The notes below the pieces were generated by a model, which worked only from the letters and a program-made list of their open reading frames with translations, was not told the DNA's origin and searched no databases. The translations under genes and the position numbers were made by a program. Below are positions 32,530 to 42,374 of a stretch of 64,000 nt of DNA, piece by piece; position 1 is the first letter of the stretch; the number at the start of each line of letters is the position of its first letter. Origin of the DNA: Providencia stuartii (GTDB lineage: Bacteria > Pseudomonadota > Gammaproteobacteria > Enterobacterales > Enterobacteriaceae); contig UGUC01000004.1 of assembly GCA_900455155.1 (NCBI GenBank), positions 558,001 through 622,000 on the forward strand, given 5' to 3'.

Positions 32530-32862
32530 TTACGGGATAAACTCGCTGAGATAACTTGGAACAATATCTTTAAGTATCTCAATTAATTGCGGGTCCATGT
32601 ATTGATACTCATCAGGAATATCGAGTACATAAAGTGATTTGTGTTCGAGTAGGCGAGTAAAATTGGCTTTTAGCCGATCTTTATGTTTTTGCTCCATGAC
32701 AAAAATAACATCAGCCCAACGGAGCAAATCTGCGGTAATTCGGCGTCTTGCATTGCTACTGGTGCCAGCAGAGCGTACCGACCAGCTTGGATGGTGGCGC
32801 CAAATTTGCTCTGCGGTTGGGCTACGCCATTGGTTACGACTACAAATAAATAAAATATTCAT
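32530..32862 (-). CDS. Small low-molecular-weight protein tyrosine phosphatase-like protein
   Basis: The protein (110 residues) starts MNILFICSRNQWRSPTAEQIW. The phosphate loop keeps the nucleophile Cys and the essential Arg-Ser-Pro of low-molecular-weight phosphatases (CxxNxCRSP), but the second Cys is Trp. An aspartate-rich DIPDEYQYMDP may give the general acid. The domain is shorter than classical 150-residue enzymes. Bacterial paralogues often act on tyrosine kinases or arsenate, but neither partner is present here. It overlaps the upstream gene by four bases (ATGA), so the two are coupled. Confidence 0.8.
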   Translation of the reverse strand: MNILFICSRNQWRSPTAEQIWRHHPSWSVRSAGTSSNARRRITADLLRWADVIFVMEQKHKDRLKANFTRLLEHKSLYVLDIPDEYQYMDPQLIEILKDIVPSYLSEFIP

Positions 32863-33161
32863 TTACTGTTATGTATTTCCTCCAAACCTTTCAGAGCAAG
32901 CTGTCTGTTACTGATTTGGGGGTATGCCATACCTAGCTGTGTCGCGCGAATAATTTTCTTCCTACGCCCATACATCTGTTTCCAGTTTTTCTCAGCGGGA
33001 AAGCGATCTCGTTTTTTTTCGCGGCGAGTGGATTCTATTTTTGGCTCTACGCCATGCTCGATTTCTTGAATTATCCATATCTTCCACATAAGGTTATCGG
33101 GGATAGCAGCCGCGATAATACGGGTAAGAATATGATTAACGTCAGTATCATACGGAGACAT
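32859..33161 (-). CDS. Uncharacterised 100-residue protein coupled to the phosphatase gene
   Basis: I do not recognise this protein. It is small and basic in the second half, with a Lys/Arg-rich segment (STRREKKRDRFPAEKNWKQM, GRRKKIIRATQLGM) that could contact nucleic acid. The end, QISNRQLALKGLEEIHNSK, looks helical. The start is taken at ATG 33161 (MSPYDTDVNHIL); the longer frame begins with a TTG at 33185. No clear ribosome binding site was seen for either. Its stop overlaps the phosphatase start as ATGA, so the two genes form an operon. Confidence 0.6.
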   Translation of the reverse strand: MSPYDTDVNHILTRIIAAAIPDNLMWKIWIIQEIEHGVEPKIESTRREKKRDRFPAEKNWKQMYGRRKKIIRATQLGMAYPQISNRQLALKGLEEIHNSK

Positions 33162-33354
33162 TGTATGACTATCAAGCAAATGCAAGATAGCTAACGTTTT
33201 TTAGGATTATTACGTTATTTATATCCTAATAATGATTATTCTACTGTTATTGGGTTTAATCATTTTACATTTATCGCAAAGTTAATGATAATTGAATATT
33301 TATGACTAAAGCTAGATTTATTATAATAAAATAATGCTAAATAAGGTAAGGGAA

Positions 33355-34911
33355 ATGAATTTTTTTGAAAGAATAAACATCAGTTTTTCCGATTGTGTTA
33401 AAAAATACCATCTCGAGTTTCTACCTAGTTATCTTGAGGATTATTATAACGGTCGACTTTTACGGGTCAAAGAAAGTGTCACATTGGACTCTTTAGAAAT
33501 TGATGATATAGACGAGATGGGAGGGACTATTATTCTTTTTGAAAAAGACCTTATTATCGAAAATGCGTTAACTCAAAGTAATGTAGATTATGGTCCAACC
33601 GTTATTGTAAAAGGGAATGTATCAGCTAAGAACATAGCATTTGGGGGAGCTTGTATTATCATCAAGGGGGATGTGACCGTTGAGCAAACCATGATAGGAA
33701 TTTATAATCATGGAGTGATAAATATAACAGGTAAAGTCACAGCGGAATATATTATTTCGGATGACCACTGTTTTTCAATCTATGATAAGGGGAGTAAAGG
33801 TATCTTTTTAGGTTTCCAAGATTTAAGGTATCATGCAAAAGACGTATTATCTGGAAAGTATTATGATGACGCCGAAGAAAATATCAAAATAGATAAAATC
33901 ATTGAGGCGATAAAAAAAGGTAATTCGATTAAGAAAAATGGTAATATAGTAAGTCAAGTTCAGAAGGCAATAGATAAGTTTAAAGCATCAAAAAATGCTA
34001 AACTTAATTTGTCTAACCTAAATCTTACAGAAATACCCGAAGAAATATTTCAGCTTGAAAATATTAAAGAGCTAGACTTATCAAATAATCCGCTAAAAGA
34101 ATTATCGTTGAAGGGCATGCAGACTGACCATTTAAAATCCATTAATTTAGCGTGCTGCTCGTTGACTGAATTTCCAATAGATATATTAAATATCAATCAG
34201 ATAGAATCCATTGATTTAAGTTTTAACACTATTTCAAGTTTACCCGAAGAACTACCTGTACTCAATCAATTGAAAAAACTATTGTTAAGCCATTGTAATT
34301 TTACCGAGTTCCCTTGTATTTTATATCAGGTAGTCAATTTAGAATATTTAGATCTTGGTTTTCAAGATGAAGAAACCTTATTTCTTATCGACAAAGCACT
34401 TCAAAGTTTAAAGGTGTTACTGCTATCGGGTAATGCAAATATCAATATTACTGCACCACAACCCAAATTATATGAACTGAATATCAGCCATTGTCTAATG
34501 GATACTTTTCCAATTGCATTAACCAAGTCAACACATCTTACACACTTGGATATGAGTTATAATCATAAAATGAGATGGCTACCTGATGAGTTTTCTGAGT
34601 TAAAAAAATTAAAAAAACTCTCTTTTTCAATTCTCTATATGGAAGAAAGTCATATCAATATTTTACAAAAACTTCCTAAGCTACAATATATCGCTAATTT
34701 TCTAAAGAGTGATAATCCGTTCTATGGTAATCAGGTGGTTCAAGCACTATTAGCCGTCAAAAATTGGAATACATTGGTTATTGATAGTGTCTTAGAAGAT
34801 CAAACAATTATTGATGCAATCGTACTCAGAGAGAACCTTAAAAAATTCATTATGGGTGAATATGAAGTTGATATAAAAGAAGCAAGGCAATGTTTAGGGG
34901 TTAGTTTTTAA
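33355..34911 (+). CDS. Leucine-rich-repeat protein with N-terminal beta-helix-like region
   Basis: The protein (about 518 residues from ATG 33355, MNFFERINISF, which has AAGGG upstream; an ATG at 33334 lacks one) has two parts. Residues about 50-150 show repeated hydrophobic rungs (TVIVKGNVSAKNI, CIIIKGDVTVEQT, VINITGKVTAEYI) typical of a beta-helix or polymer-forming domain. From about 220 onward, leucine-rich repeats such as LNLSNLNLTEIPEEIFQL and SIDLSFNTISSLPEELP follow. No signal peptide is seen. The gene is clearly more AT-rich than its neighbours, suggesting later acquisition. Function is unknown. Confidence 0.78.
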   Translation: MNFFERINISFSDCVKKYHLEFLPSYLEDYYNGRLLRVKESVTLDSLEIDDIDEMGGTIILFEKDLIIENALTQSNVDYGPTVIVKGNVSAKNIAFGGACIIIKGDVTVEQTMIGIYNHGVINITGKVTAEYIISDDHCFSIYDKGSKGIFLGFQDLRYHAKDVLSGKYYDDAEENIKIDKIIEAIKKGNSIKKNGNIVSQVQKAIDKFKASKNAKLNLSNLNLTEIPEEIFQLENIKELDLSNNPLKELSLKGMQTDHLKSINLACCSLTEFPIDILNINQIESIDLSFNTISSLPEELPVLNQLKKLLLSHCNFTEFPCILYQVVNLEYLDLGFQDEETLFLIDKALQSLKVLLLSGNANINITAPQPKLYELNISHCLMDTFPIALTKSTHLTHLDMSYNHKMRWLPDEFSELKKLKKLSFSILYMEESHINILQKLPKLQYIANFLKSDNPFYGNQVVQALLAVKNWNTLVIDSVLEDQTIIDAIVLRENLKKFIMGEYEVDIKEARQCLGVSF

Positions 34912-34967
34912 TCTATTTTTGATATCATCCCCTATAGCATATTGTGAGTGGTATAGGGGATGGTGAT

Positions 34968-35513
34968 TTAAGCGCTTTCGGACAGCTCTTTTAAATATTG
35001 AAAAACTTGGCGGAAGGCTTTTGGTGGCTTATTGCCTTCACGCTCTTTTTTAGCGTTACGTACCAATGCCCTAAGTTGTTGTCTATCTGTATGGGGAAAC
35101 AGAGCAACGACTTCTTCGATAACATCATCACCATTTTCAATAAGGCGTGTACGCAGGTCTTCAAGCTTATGCAGAATGACAACTTGCTGATTATGGCGAT
35201 TTTTCAGTTTATCTAAAGCCTCTGTGATGGGGTCAACGTCTCGAGAGCGTAGCAACTTACCAATATATTGTAGTTGGCGACGACGACCTTCACGCTTGAT
35301 TTTTTGTGCCAGTTCAATGGCATCGAGTAACTGAGCATCAAGTGGAATGCGCTCAAGTTCATTTTTGCTTAATTCAACAAGTTCGGCCCCCAGTTTTTTG
35401 AGAACTTCAGCATCGCGTTTAATTTCGCTTTTACTGACCCAAATGATCTCATCATCGTCTTCATCTTGCGGCGCTGGGACATCATCCAGCCAGTCTTCAG
35501 GCTGTTTGGCCAT
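34968..35513 (-). CDS. darP: Ribosome-associated assembly factor DarP (YjgA)
   Basis: The protein (181 residues) is highly charged, starting [22 protein letters not shown] and containing [13 protein letters not shown] and the C-terminal [11 protein letters not shown]. DarP/YjgA binds pre-50S particles and helps 23S rRNA assembly. It is divergent from pmbA, the same pairing as in E. coli (yjgA-pmbA). Confidence 0.95.
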   Translation of the reverse strand: MAKQPEDWLDDVPAPQDEDDDEIIWVSKSEIKRDAEVLKKLGAELVELSKNELERIPLDAQLLDAIELAQKIKREGRRRQLQYIGKLLRSRDVDPITEALDKLKNRHNQQVVILHKLEDLRTRLIENGDDVIEEVVALFPHTDRQQLRALVRNAKKEREGNKPPKAFRQVFQYLKELSESA

Positions 35514-35671
35514 ATATCGATTTCCTTTTTACAGAACGCAGCGTGTAATTGCATGACCTGCCGCGTTGTGGATGTTAACATTCATATATTATGTATTGTA
35601 ACTGGGAAAAAGCCCTGATGACACCCGACATTTGTGAGTTGGTGTAAAAAAAGCCGGGTTTCCCCCATTTT

Positions 35672-37027
35672 ATGTGGATTGAATCGATGAATTTAACTGA
35701 ACAAGTCAGCGAACAACGTAAAAATTTAGAAGAGGCGGTTGCACGGGCGCTTCATTTTGCAAAAAGTCGTTGTGATGCCGCTGAAGTTGCTGTGAACAAA
35801 AGCACTGGAATTAGTGTCAGTACCCGTCAAGGAGAAGTCGAAAATGTTGAATTCAATAGTGATGGCGCACTTGGGATCACCGTTTATCACAACCAACGTA
35901 AAGGGAGCGCCTCTTCAACAGATTTAAGCCCCGAAGCGATTGAGCGTACAGTGCAAGCTGCGGTAGACATTGCCCGTTACACATCGGAAGACCCATGTGC
36001 AGGCCCTGCTGAGAAGTCACTATTAGCCTTTGATGCCCCTGATTTACAACTATTCCAAGCCAGTAATATCACTCCTGAAGAAGCAATTAAATTGGCGTCA
36101 CAAGCGGAAATGTCGGCACTTAAGGTTGACCCGCGTATTGTGAATACGGAAGGGGGAAGCTTTAATGGTCATTATGGCGTGCGGGTTTTTGGTAACTCTC
36201 ACGGTATGTTACAAAGCTATTGCTCAAGCCGTTATTCGATGTCGAGTTGTGTGATCGCAGAGCAAAATGGTGAAATGGAACGTGATTATGCTTATACCAT
36301 CGGGCGCAGCTTAAGTGCTTTGAAATCGCCTGAATGGGTGGGGCAAGAGTGCGCTCGTCGTACATTGGCACGCCTCTCACCGAGAAAGCTGCCAACGATG
36401 AAGGCACCTGTTATTTTTGCTGCTGAAGTGGCGACAGGGTTGTTTGGTCATCTTGTTGGGGCAATTAGTGGAAGTAGTATTTACCGCAAATCTTCTTTTC
36501 TACTCGATAGCTTAGGTAAGCAAATTTTACCTGATTGGTTAACCATCACTGAACAGCCGCATTTAATCGGTGGATTAGCGTCATCGCCATTCGACAGTGA
36601 AGGGGTTCGCACCACTGAGCGCAATATTATTGAAAATGGTGTGTTGCAAACGTGGCTAATGACCTCTTATTCAGCCAGAAAGTTAGGCTTGCAAAGTACA
36701 GGGCATGCTGGAGGGATCCATAACTGGCGTATTGCTGGTCAGGGGCTGTCATTCGAAGCATTGCTAAAACAAATGGGAACAGGACTGGTTGTTACTGAAC
36801 TGATGGGGCAAGGGGTCAGTGGGATCACCGGAGATTATTCACGTGGTGCTTCCGGTTTTTGGGTGGAAAATGGTGAGATCCAATATCCTGTCAGCGAGAT
36901 CACAATAGCAGGTAATTTAAAAGATATGTGGGCAAATATCGTCACGATTGCCGATGATATTGAAACTCGCAGTAATATTCAGTGTGGCTCTGTATTGTTA
37001 CCTGAAATGAGTATTGCGGGAGAGTAA
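35672..37027 (+). CDS. pmbA: Metalloprotease subunit PmbA (TldE)
   Basis: The protein (451 residues; 446 if it starts at the second ATG, 35687) is the metal-free partner of TldD in the heterodimeric peptidase. Conserved blocks match E. coli Pmb[54 protein letters not shown] and [20 protein letters not shown]. Neither start has a strong ribosome binding site. It is divergent from darP and ends in a hairpin at 37041-37068. Confidence 0.95.
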   Translation: MWIESMNLTEQVSEQRKNLEEAVARALHFAKSRCDAAEVAVNKSTGISVSTRQGEVENVEFNSDGALGITVYHNQRKGSASSTDLSPEAIERTVQAAVDIARYTSEDPCAGPAEKSLLAFDAPDLQLFQASNITPEEAIKLASQAEMSALKVDPRIVNTEGGSFNGHYGVRVFGNSHGMLQSYCSSRYSMSSCVIAEQNGEMERDYAYTIGRSLSALKSPEWVGQECARRTLARLSPRKLPTMKAPVIFAAEVATGLFGHLVGAISGSSIYRKSSFLLDSLGKQILPDWLTITEQPHLIGGLASSPFDSEGVRTTERNIIENGVLQTWLMTSYSARKLGLQSTGHAGGIHNWRIAGQGLSFEALLKQMGTGLVVTELMGQGVSGITGDYSRGASGFWVENGEIQYPVSEITIAGNLKDMWANIVTIADDIETRSNIQCGSVLLPEMSIAGE

Positions 37028-37040
37028 TTTGCTCAAATGA

Positions 37041-37068
37041 ATAAGGCACTCCTTTTGAAGTGCCTTAT
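37041..37068. terminator. Hairpin after pmbA
   Basis: ATAAGGCACT (37041-37050) and AGTGCCTTAT (37059-37068) pair perfectly across eight bases. There is no T-run on either side, so termination would be weak or Rho-assisted. Confidence 0.45.
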
Positions 37069-37085
37069 CAATAAACAGAATAGAT

Positions 37086-37206
37086 TTATTTTTTGCCTGA
37101 TAAAGTGGCTTCAAGCGCTTTGCCTGCAAAGCCTATCGTGGAAAACCCATTTTTTATTCTGTTAACGTCAGCCTGCTTATTTAATACATTGATGTTATTG
37201 CTAAGT
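37086..37206 (-). pseudogene. Orphan C-terminal coding fragment between pmbA and rnk
   Basis: A 39-codon open stretch on the minus strand reads NKQADVNRIKNGFSTIGF then AGKALEATLSGKK and a TAA stop at 37086-37088. It has no start codon and is cut upstream by a stop just after rnk. The residue pattern looks protein-like, so it may be the tail of a lost gene. The family was not recognised, and chance is possible. Confidence 0.3.
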
Positions 37207-37223
37207 TAGGCGATTTTATACCA

Positions 37224-37634
37224 TTAACGATGGTATTCACCCGCGGCTTCTGGCTGATAAATAATTTCGAGTACTCTTACGCGTGTTTCAACACCATTAG
37301 GCAATGCCCAACTGATCTCATCATTAACATGCAGACCAAGCAAAGCCGCACCGATTGGCGCCATAACAGAGAGCTGCTCAGCACTATCTTTTAAAGAGGC
37401 TGGGTAAACTAAAGTGCGTGTGCGTTCTTCATTGCTAATCAAATCAAGAAAACGCACCGTACTGTTCATTGTGACGACGTCAGCAGGAATTTCCTGTGGT
37501 GACAGGATGTCTGCACGATCAAGTTCATCATTCAGTGCGTCAGCAACTGGGGTACCCGCATAAGCTGCTTGTTCCAACAGTGCATCTAGGCGTTCTGCAT
37601 CTAAATCATTGATAATAATTGTTGGCTTTGTCAT
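37224..37634 (-). CDS. rnk: Nucleoside diphosphate kinase regulator Rnk
   Basis: The protein (136 residues from ATG 37634, [17 protein letters not shown]) is the exact length of E. coli Rnk. It has the N-terminal coiled region and the GreA-like C-terminal domain ([40 protein letters not shown]). Rnk binds RNA polymerase. A GGAG six bases before the ATG fixes the start; the longer open frame upstream is not coding. Confidence 0.95.
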   Translation of the reverse strand: MTKPTIIINDLDAERLDALLEQAAYAGTPVADALNDELDRADILSPQEIPADVVTMNSTVRFLDLISNEERTRTLVYPASLKDSAEQLSVMAPIGAALLGLHVNDEISWALPNGVETRVRVLEIIYQPEAAGEYHR

Positions 37635-37664
37635 ACCACACTCCAATAGAGACGTACAAAGCAA

Positions 37665-37694
37665 ACACCCCCCACCCAATAAGGTAGGGGGTGT
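37665..37694 (-). terminator. GC-rich hairpin between ptsO and rnk
   Basis: ACACCCCC and GGGGGTGT arms form a near-perfect 12-base stem around AATAA. On the minus strand it lies past ptsO and before rnk, followed by TTTGCTTT. It could end the rpoN-ptsO transcript or form part of the rnk leader. Confidence 0.5.
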
Positions 37695-37822
37695 CGCTGT
37701 GATAAAATTGTATAAAATATTAGGCTCTTCAAGCTCCAAAAGGAAGAGATCATGATCACGATCTTTGAGCCAATACTTGTAAAATTATTGATATTTAGTT
37801 CATAAATAAATGGTGGATTATA

Positions 37823-38095
37823 CTAGCTTTCATCAAATCCACTTTCGAACAGGTTAATAATCGCGGATAAAGCCTGATCCTCATCAGGGCCGCTAACCTC
37901 AATATCAATGGTACTTCCTTGCTCTGAGTCTAACATCAACATCGCAATAACGCTATCGGCCTCAGCCTCAATCTGATTATTATTGCGTAAAATAACCTTA
38001 GAGTTAAATTTTTTAACTAATTCATAAAGTAACATTGCCGGCCTAGCATGCATACCAAGCCGGTTTTTTAATGTGATTGTCGCTTTTAAGGTCAT
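37823..38095 (-). CDS. ptsO: Nitrogen PTS phosphocarrier protein NPr
   Basis: The protein (90 residues) is an HPr-like phosphocarrier. Phosphorylated His16 lies in RLGMHARPAM, and the second HPr motif follows near residue 46. It passes phosphate from EI-Ntr to EIIA-Ntr (PtsN). Its start overlaps the rapZ stop by one base (TAATG), and it is the last gene of the rpoN cluster. Confidence 0.96.
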   Translation of the reverse strand: MTLKATITLKNRLGMHARPAMLLYELVKKFNSKVILRNNNQIEAEADSVIAMLMLDSEQGSTIDIEVSGPDEDQALSAIINLFESGFDES

Positions 38096-38946
38096 TACTT
38101 GCGTTTTTCTAGGGTTCTGTGGCGAGATTGTACATTCTTACCACGAGAACGGAAGTAATCAGCTAATTGCTCAGCGACATAGACCGAACGGTGTTTCCCT
38201 CCGGTACAGCCGATTGCCACCGTGAGGTAACTACGGTTATTGGTCTCAAGCATAGGCAGCCATAATTCAAGGTAGCTACGTGTTTGATAAATAAAGTTGT
38301 GTACCTCTGTGTGCCTATCGAGGAATGCGGCAACAGGGCGATCGAGGCCTGTCATTGGGCGCAATTTCGGATCCCAATGTGGGTTCGGTAAAAAGCGCAC
38401 ATCGAAAACATAGTCTGCATCGATAGGAATACCATGTTTGAAACCAAAAGATTCGAATACCATGGTTAGCTCTCGTTCACGTTTACCCATCAAACGCGTT
38501 CTGAGCATCTCGGCTAATTCATGGACTGACATTTCTGAGGTATCAATCACTAAATCAGCGCGTGACCGTAAAGGCTCTAAAAGCTCATTTTCTTCATCGA
38601 TAGCACTTTCAAGTGACAAGTTTTTGCTCGAAAGTGGATGTAATCTACGAGTATCACTATAGCGGCGAATTAATGTGTTGCGATCGGCATCCAGAAATAG
38701 CAATTGCGGCGAAAAGCTAGAAGGTAATCTACCTAAAGCCTCTTCAAAGATTTCTGGGTTGTCAGGCATATTACGCACATCAATGCTCACAGCAGCTGAA
38801 ATATTACGATCTGCGAGTGAATTGGCCAGTTCTGGAAGCAGCACAACCGGCAGGTTATCCACACAATAGAAACCCATATCTTCCAGCGCACGTAAGGCAA
38901 CGGATTTTCCCGAACCGGAACGGCCGCTGACAATCATCAGCACCAT
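38095..38946 (-). CDS. rapZ: RNase adaptor protein RapZ
   Basis: The protein (283 residues) binds the small RNA GlmZ and presents it to RNase E, controlling glucosamine-6-phosphate synthase. The Walker A loop GRSGSGKS lies at residues 8-15. The C-terminal half keeps [18 protein letters not shown] and the basic tail [19 protein letters not shown] that binds RNA in E. coli. This implies that a GlmY/GlmZ circuit exists in this species. Confidence 0.96.
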   Translation of the reverse strand: MVLMIVSGRSGSGKSVALRALEDMGFYCVDNLPVVLLPELANSLADRNISAAVSIDVRNMPDNPEIFEEALGRLPSSFSPQLLFLDADRNTLIRRYSDTRRLHPLSSKNLSLESAIDEENELLEPLRSRADLVIDTSEMSVHELAEMLRTRLMGKRERELTMVFESFGFKHGIPIDADYVFDVRFLPNPHWDPKLRPMTGLDRPVAAFLDRHTEVHNFIYQTRSYLELWLPMLETNNRSYLTVAIGCTGGKHRSVYVAEQLADYFRSRGKNVQSRHRTLEKRK

Positions 38947-39114
38947 GAGCTAACTCCCTTTTGTTTCTTTTCGGTGATCATAGGACCCCGATAGTTGAAT
39001 AGATCGTTTGCTTACTTATCAGAACATCACAGTCTATGTCAGTACAGCTATATAGAAAATATCAAAATTTCATAGACATGTAACCCTGTGATGACGAAGT
39101 TATTTAATTATAGG

Positions 39115-39594
39115 CTACTCAGTAATAATACTATATAACTCTGCATCGCTTTGTGCCGATCTCAGACGCTTACAAAGAGATTTGTCGGCTAATTTTTTCG
39201 CGATTAATGATAAAGTGTGTAGATGCGTTTTACACTGATCTGCGGGCACTAATAGCGCAAAAAGCAGATCAACAGGTTGGTTATCAATGGCATCGAAGGC
39301 GATTGGCTCTTCCAGATGCAAAAAAACACCAACAGCTTGTGTATGTTCACCTTCTGCTAGCTTGCCGTGAGGGATGGCGATTCCTCCGCCAATACCTGTT
39401 GTTCCTACTTTTTCTCTGGTGAGTAAAGCTTCAAATACCGTGTTTTCCGGTAATCCCAACTCTGCGGCAGCCAGTTCACTAATAATCTCAAGTGCTCTTT
39501 TTTTACTAGTACAAGTAAGGTTATTGCGTGTACAAGCTGAAGATAATACGGCGCTTAATTGGATTTCTATATCACTGTTCATTTTATTGTTCAC
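39115..39594 (-). CDS. ptsN: Nitrogen PTS EIIA component PtsN
   Basis: The protein (159 residues) is EIIA-Ntr, receiving phosphate from NPr on the histidine in GIAIPHGK (about residue 76). It controls potassium transport and other targets through its phosphorylation state. The blocks AFDAIDNQPVDLLFALLVPA and THLHTLSLIAKKLAD match E. coli. Its C-terminal tail is a little shorter than in E. coli. A 168-base gap separates it from rapZ. Confidence 0.96.
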   Translation of the reverse strand: MNNKMNSDIEIQLSAVLSSACTRNNLTCTSKKRALEIISELAAAELGLPENTVFEALLTREKVGTTGIGGGIAIPHGKLAEGEHTQAVGVFLHLEEPIAFDAIDNQPVDLLFALLVPADQCKTHLHTLSLIAKKLADKSLCKRLRSAQSDAELYSIITE

Positions 39595-39605
39595 TTAGGA
39601 CTACA

Positions 39606-39636
39606 AAACCAGATGGTGTATGCCACCATCTGGTTT
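39606..39636 (-). terminator. 13-base-pair hairpin between hpf and ptsN
   Basis: AAACCAGATGGTG (39606-39618) pairs perfectly with its complement at 39624-39636 across a five-base loop. On the minus strand it is followed by TTTTG, just before the ptsN start. It probably attenuates or processes the rpoN-hpf transcript ahead of ptsN. The rest of the 39637-39842 gap has no convincing gene; a 62-codon frame there is judged spurious. Confidence 0.6.
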
Positions 39637-39842
39637 AAGCCATTTATTAGTTATACACCACAGTATGATTTGGGATTGTTGTTAACAAACTGAGAACGCA
39701 TACTGTTGTTCGCATTGTTTCATACGTTGAAAACCAACCGTTTGGCTTTCGACGCTTATTTTTACAATCCCTAATGACCGCCACTAAACATTGAAGGTCT
39801 GGTGAAGGCCTGAAATCAACCTGTGATTTCACCATAAATGTA

Positions 39843-40130
39843 TTAGTGTTGTCTCAGTTTTTCTTTATGTTTAGTTAATTGGCGTGACAGTTTGTCTACC
39901 AGTTGGTCAATTGCAGCGTACATATCACTTTCTTCCGCTGACGCATGGAGTTCAGCACCATTAACCTGCACAGTTGCTTCAGCAATTTGCTGAACTTTTT
40001 CAACTTTCAGAATGACTTGAATACCGTTAATGCGATCAAACAATTGTTCCAATTTTCTGATCTTTTTCTCAACAGTTTCACGTAATGCAGGGGTGACTTC
40101 AATATTGTGTCCAGTAATCTGAAATTCCAT
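39843..40130 (-). CDS. hpf: Ribosome hibernation promoting factor
   Basis: The protein (95 residues) is the short-form HPF, starting MEFQITGHNIEVTPALRE and ending TKHKEKLRQH. It binds the 30S tRNA/mRNA channel and promotes 100S ribosome dimers in stationary phase with RMF. It is 22 bases downstream of rpoN, the standard order. Confidence 0.96.
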   Translation of the reverse strand: MEFQITGHNIEVTPALRETVEKKIRKLEQLFDRINGIQVILKVEKVQQIAEATVQVNGAELHASAEESDMYAAIDQLVDKLSRQLTKHKEKLRQH

Positions 40131-40152
40131 ACAACCTTCCTTATTTTATCAA

Positions 40153-41598
40153 TTAAACCAACTGTTTGCGTTGGTTTGAGGGCGGAATAGATAACGATTC
40201 ACGGTACTTAGCGACAGTTCGACGTGCAACCTGAATGCCCTGTTCGGCTAGCATGCTTGTCAATTTACTGTCACTTAATGGTTTTGCTGGGTTTTCAGCA
40301 GCAACCAGTTTTTTCACTAACGCACGTATTGCCGTTGAAGAGGCTTCACCTCCTGTATCGGTACTGACGTGGCTAGAGAAAAAATACTTCAACTCGAAAA
40401 TTCCTCGCGGGCTATGGAGAAACTTTTGAGTTGTCACTCTCGAAATCGTTGATTCGTGCATATCCACCTGATAAGCAATATCTGCCAATATCATGGGTTT
40501 CATGTACTCTTCACCGAACTCAAAGAATTCTTGTTGTTGCTCTACAATACAAGTCGCCACTTTTAACAAAGTTTCATTACGGCTTTCTAAGCTTTTTATC
40601 AGCCATTTGGCATCTTGTAAGTGACTACGAATATATTGTGAATCACTTTCGTTCACGGAATCTTTTATCAAAGAAGCATAGTGATTATTGATACCTAATT
40701 TAGGGATGCTATCTGTATTTAATTCAACTTGCCAGTGCCCGTTGATTTTTTTCACCAAAACATCGGGAATAACATATTCCGACTCTCCGGTATTGATAGA
40801 TTGGCCCGGTTTAGGGTTCAACGTCAATATCAGGTCAATAGCGGTTTTTAAAGCATCCTCTTTTAGACGGGTGAGTTTACTGAGCTGGCGAAAATCACGA
40901 TTAGCCAGTAAATCAATATGTTGACTAATAATCAACCGAGCCTCATCTAGCCCGTCAGTACCTTTTGGGTAAAGGGATAGCTGGATCAATAAGCACTCTT
41001 TCAGATCTTGTGCTGCCACACCAAGCGGATCAAAATGCTGAATGCGTTTTAAAACAGCGACCACTTCTTCAAGTGTGATATCTGGGTTATTGATACCTTC
41101 GTGGATCTCTTTTATTGGCGTTGTCAGATAGCCAGAATCATCAATTGAGTCAATAATCGCGGTAGCAATCGCTCTGTCTGTGTCTGTAAAAGGCGTTAAT
41201 TCAGATTGCCATAACAAATAGTCTTGCAGCGTTTGTGTGGTTTCCCCTTGATAGACGGGTAACTCATCAAAGCTATAGTCATTATTTGTACCTGATGGCG
41301 TACCCGCAGTATAAATTTCATCCCAATTCGCATCCAAAGGAAGCTCATCTGGCATATCACCTTTTTCAAGGGCATCTTTAGTATCGATTTCACTGCTGTC
41401 AGTATGAATATCGAGACTATCAAGGGAGTCTAAGTCAGAGGCGTTTTCTTCTTGTTCCAGAAGCGGGTTAGTTTCTAGGGCGAGTTGGATCTCTTGTTGT
41501 AGCTCAAGCGTAGAAAGTTGCAACAGACGGATAGCCTGTTGCAATTGAGGAGTCATTGCAAGTTGTTGACTGATTCTGAGCTGCAAACTTTGCTTCAT
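40153..41598 (-). CDS. rpoN: RNA polymerase sigma-54 factor
   Basis: The protein (481 residues) directs transcription from -24/-12 promoters that need enhancer-binding proteins. Region I is Gln/Leu-rich ([20 protein letters not shown]), region II is acidic, and the C-terminal RpoN box reads [10 protein letters not shown] within a helix-turn-helix. The length and order lptB-rpoN-hpf-ptsN-rapZ-ptsO are normal for enterobacteria. Confidence 0.97.
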   Translation of the reverse strand: MKQSLQLRISQQLAMTPQLQQAIRLLQLSTLELQQEIQLALETNPLLEQEENASDLDSLDSLDIHTDSSEIDTKDALEKGDMPDELPLDANWDEIYTAGTPSGTNNDYSFDELPVYQGETTQTLQDYLLWQSELTPFTDTDRAIATAIIDSIDDSGYLTTPIKEIHEGINNPDITLEEVVAVLKRIQHFDPLGVAAQDLKECLLIQLSLYPKGTDGLDEARLIISQHIDLLANRDFRQLSKLTRLKEDALKTAIDLILTLNPKPGQSINTGESEYVIPDVLVKKINGHWQVELNTDSIPKLGINNHYASLIKDSVNESDSQYIRSHLQDAKWLIKSLESRNETLLKVATCIVEQQQEFFEFGEEYMKPMILADIAYQVDMHESTISRVTTQKFLHSPRGIFELKYFFSSHVSTDTGGEASSTAIRALVKKLVAAENPAKPLSDSKLTSMLAEQGIQVARRTVAKYRESLSIPPSNQRKQLV

Positions 41599-41643
41599 GA
41601 ATGTGCTTTTATCTCCACCTCAATTGAATGCTTAACCAATGAC

Positions 41644-42369
41644 TTACAACCGGAAACCTTCCCCTAGATATACCCGTTTTACTTGTTCGTTTTCTAGGAT
41701 CATTTCAGGTGTGCCATGAGCAATTAAGTGCCCTTGACTGACAATATAGGCTCTTTCACAAACATCGAGCGTTTCACGTACGTTATGGTCAGTGATGAGT
41801 ACTCCTAAGCCATAATCACGTAAATGTTGGATAATTTTTTTAATATCTAATACCGAAATCGGGTCAACACCTGCAAACGGTTCATCTAATAGAATAAATT
41901 TCGGGTTTGCTGCTAATGCACGAGCAATCTCTACGCGGCGACGTTCCCCACCAGACAACGATTGGCCAATGCTATCACGCAAATGGGTAATGCTAAATTC
42001 TTCCATTAACTCTTCTGCACGCTCTTTGCGTTGCTCAGTGTTGAGGTCATGGCGTATTTCTAGCACTGCCATTAGATTATCATAAACACTCAAACGACGG
42101 AAAATCGACGCCTCTTGAGGAAGATAGCCAATACCACGGCGCGCACGTTCATGAAGCGGAAGGAGACTAATATCTTCACCATCAATGGTAATTTTGCCTG
42201 CATCCCGCTGGACGATGCCGACGACCATATAAAAGGTGGTCGTTTTTCCCGCACCATTAGGGCCTAAAAGACCAACAATTTCGCCAGATTTCACCTCAAG
42301 GCTAACATCTTCAACGACCTTGCGTTTTTTATAGGCTTTTGCCAGATTCTCTGCGGTTAATGTCGCCAT
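41644..42369 (-). CDS. lptB: LPS export ABC ATPase LptB
   Basis: The protein (241 residues) powers LPS extraction from the inner membrane with LptF/LptG. Walker A is GPNGAGKTT, the signature [15 protein letters not shown], and Walker [14 protein letters not shown], followed by the switch His in LITDHNVRE. lptA lies five bases upstream on the same strand. Confidence 0.98.
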   Translation of the reverse strand: MATLTAENLAKAYKKRKVVEDVSLEVKSGEIVGLLGPNGAGKTTTFYMVVGIVQRDAGKITIDGEDISLLPLHERARRGIGYLPQEASIFRRLSVYDNLMAVLEIRHDLNTEQRKERAEELMEEFSITHLRDSIGQSLSGGERRRVEIARALAANPKFILLDEPFAGVDPISVLDIKKIIQHLRDYGLGVLITDHNVRETLDVCERAYIVSQGHLIAHGTPEMILENEQVKRVYLGEGFRL

Positions 42370-42374
42370 AACGA

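Noticed and set aside
39647..39835. 62-codon minus-strand frame between hpf and ptsN
   Set aside because: No ribosome binding site was seen, there is no recognisable family, and it overlaps the likely untranslated region around the hairpin.
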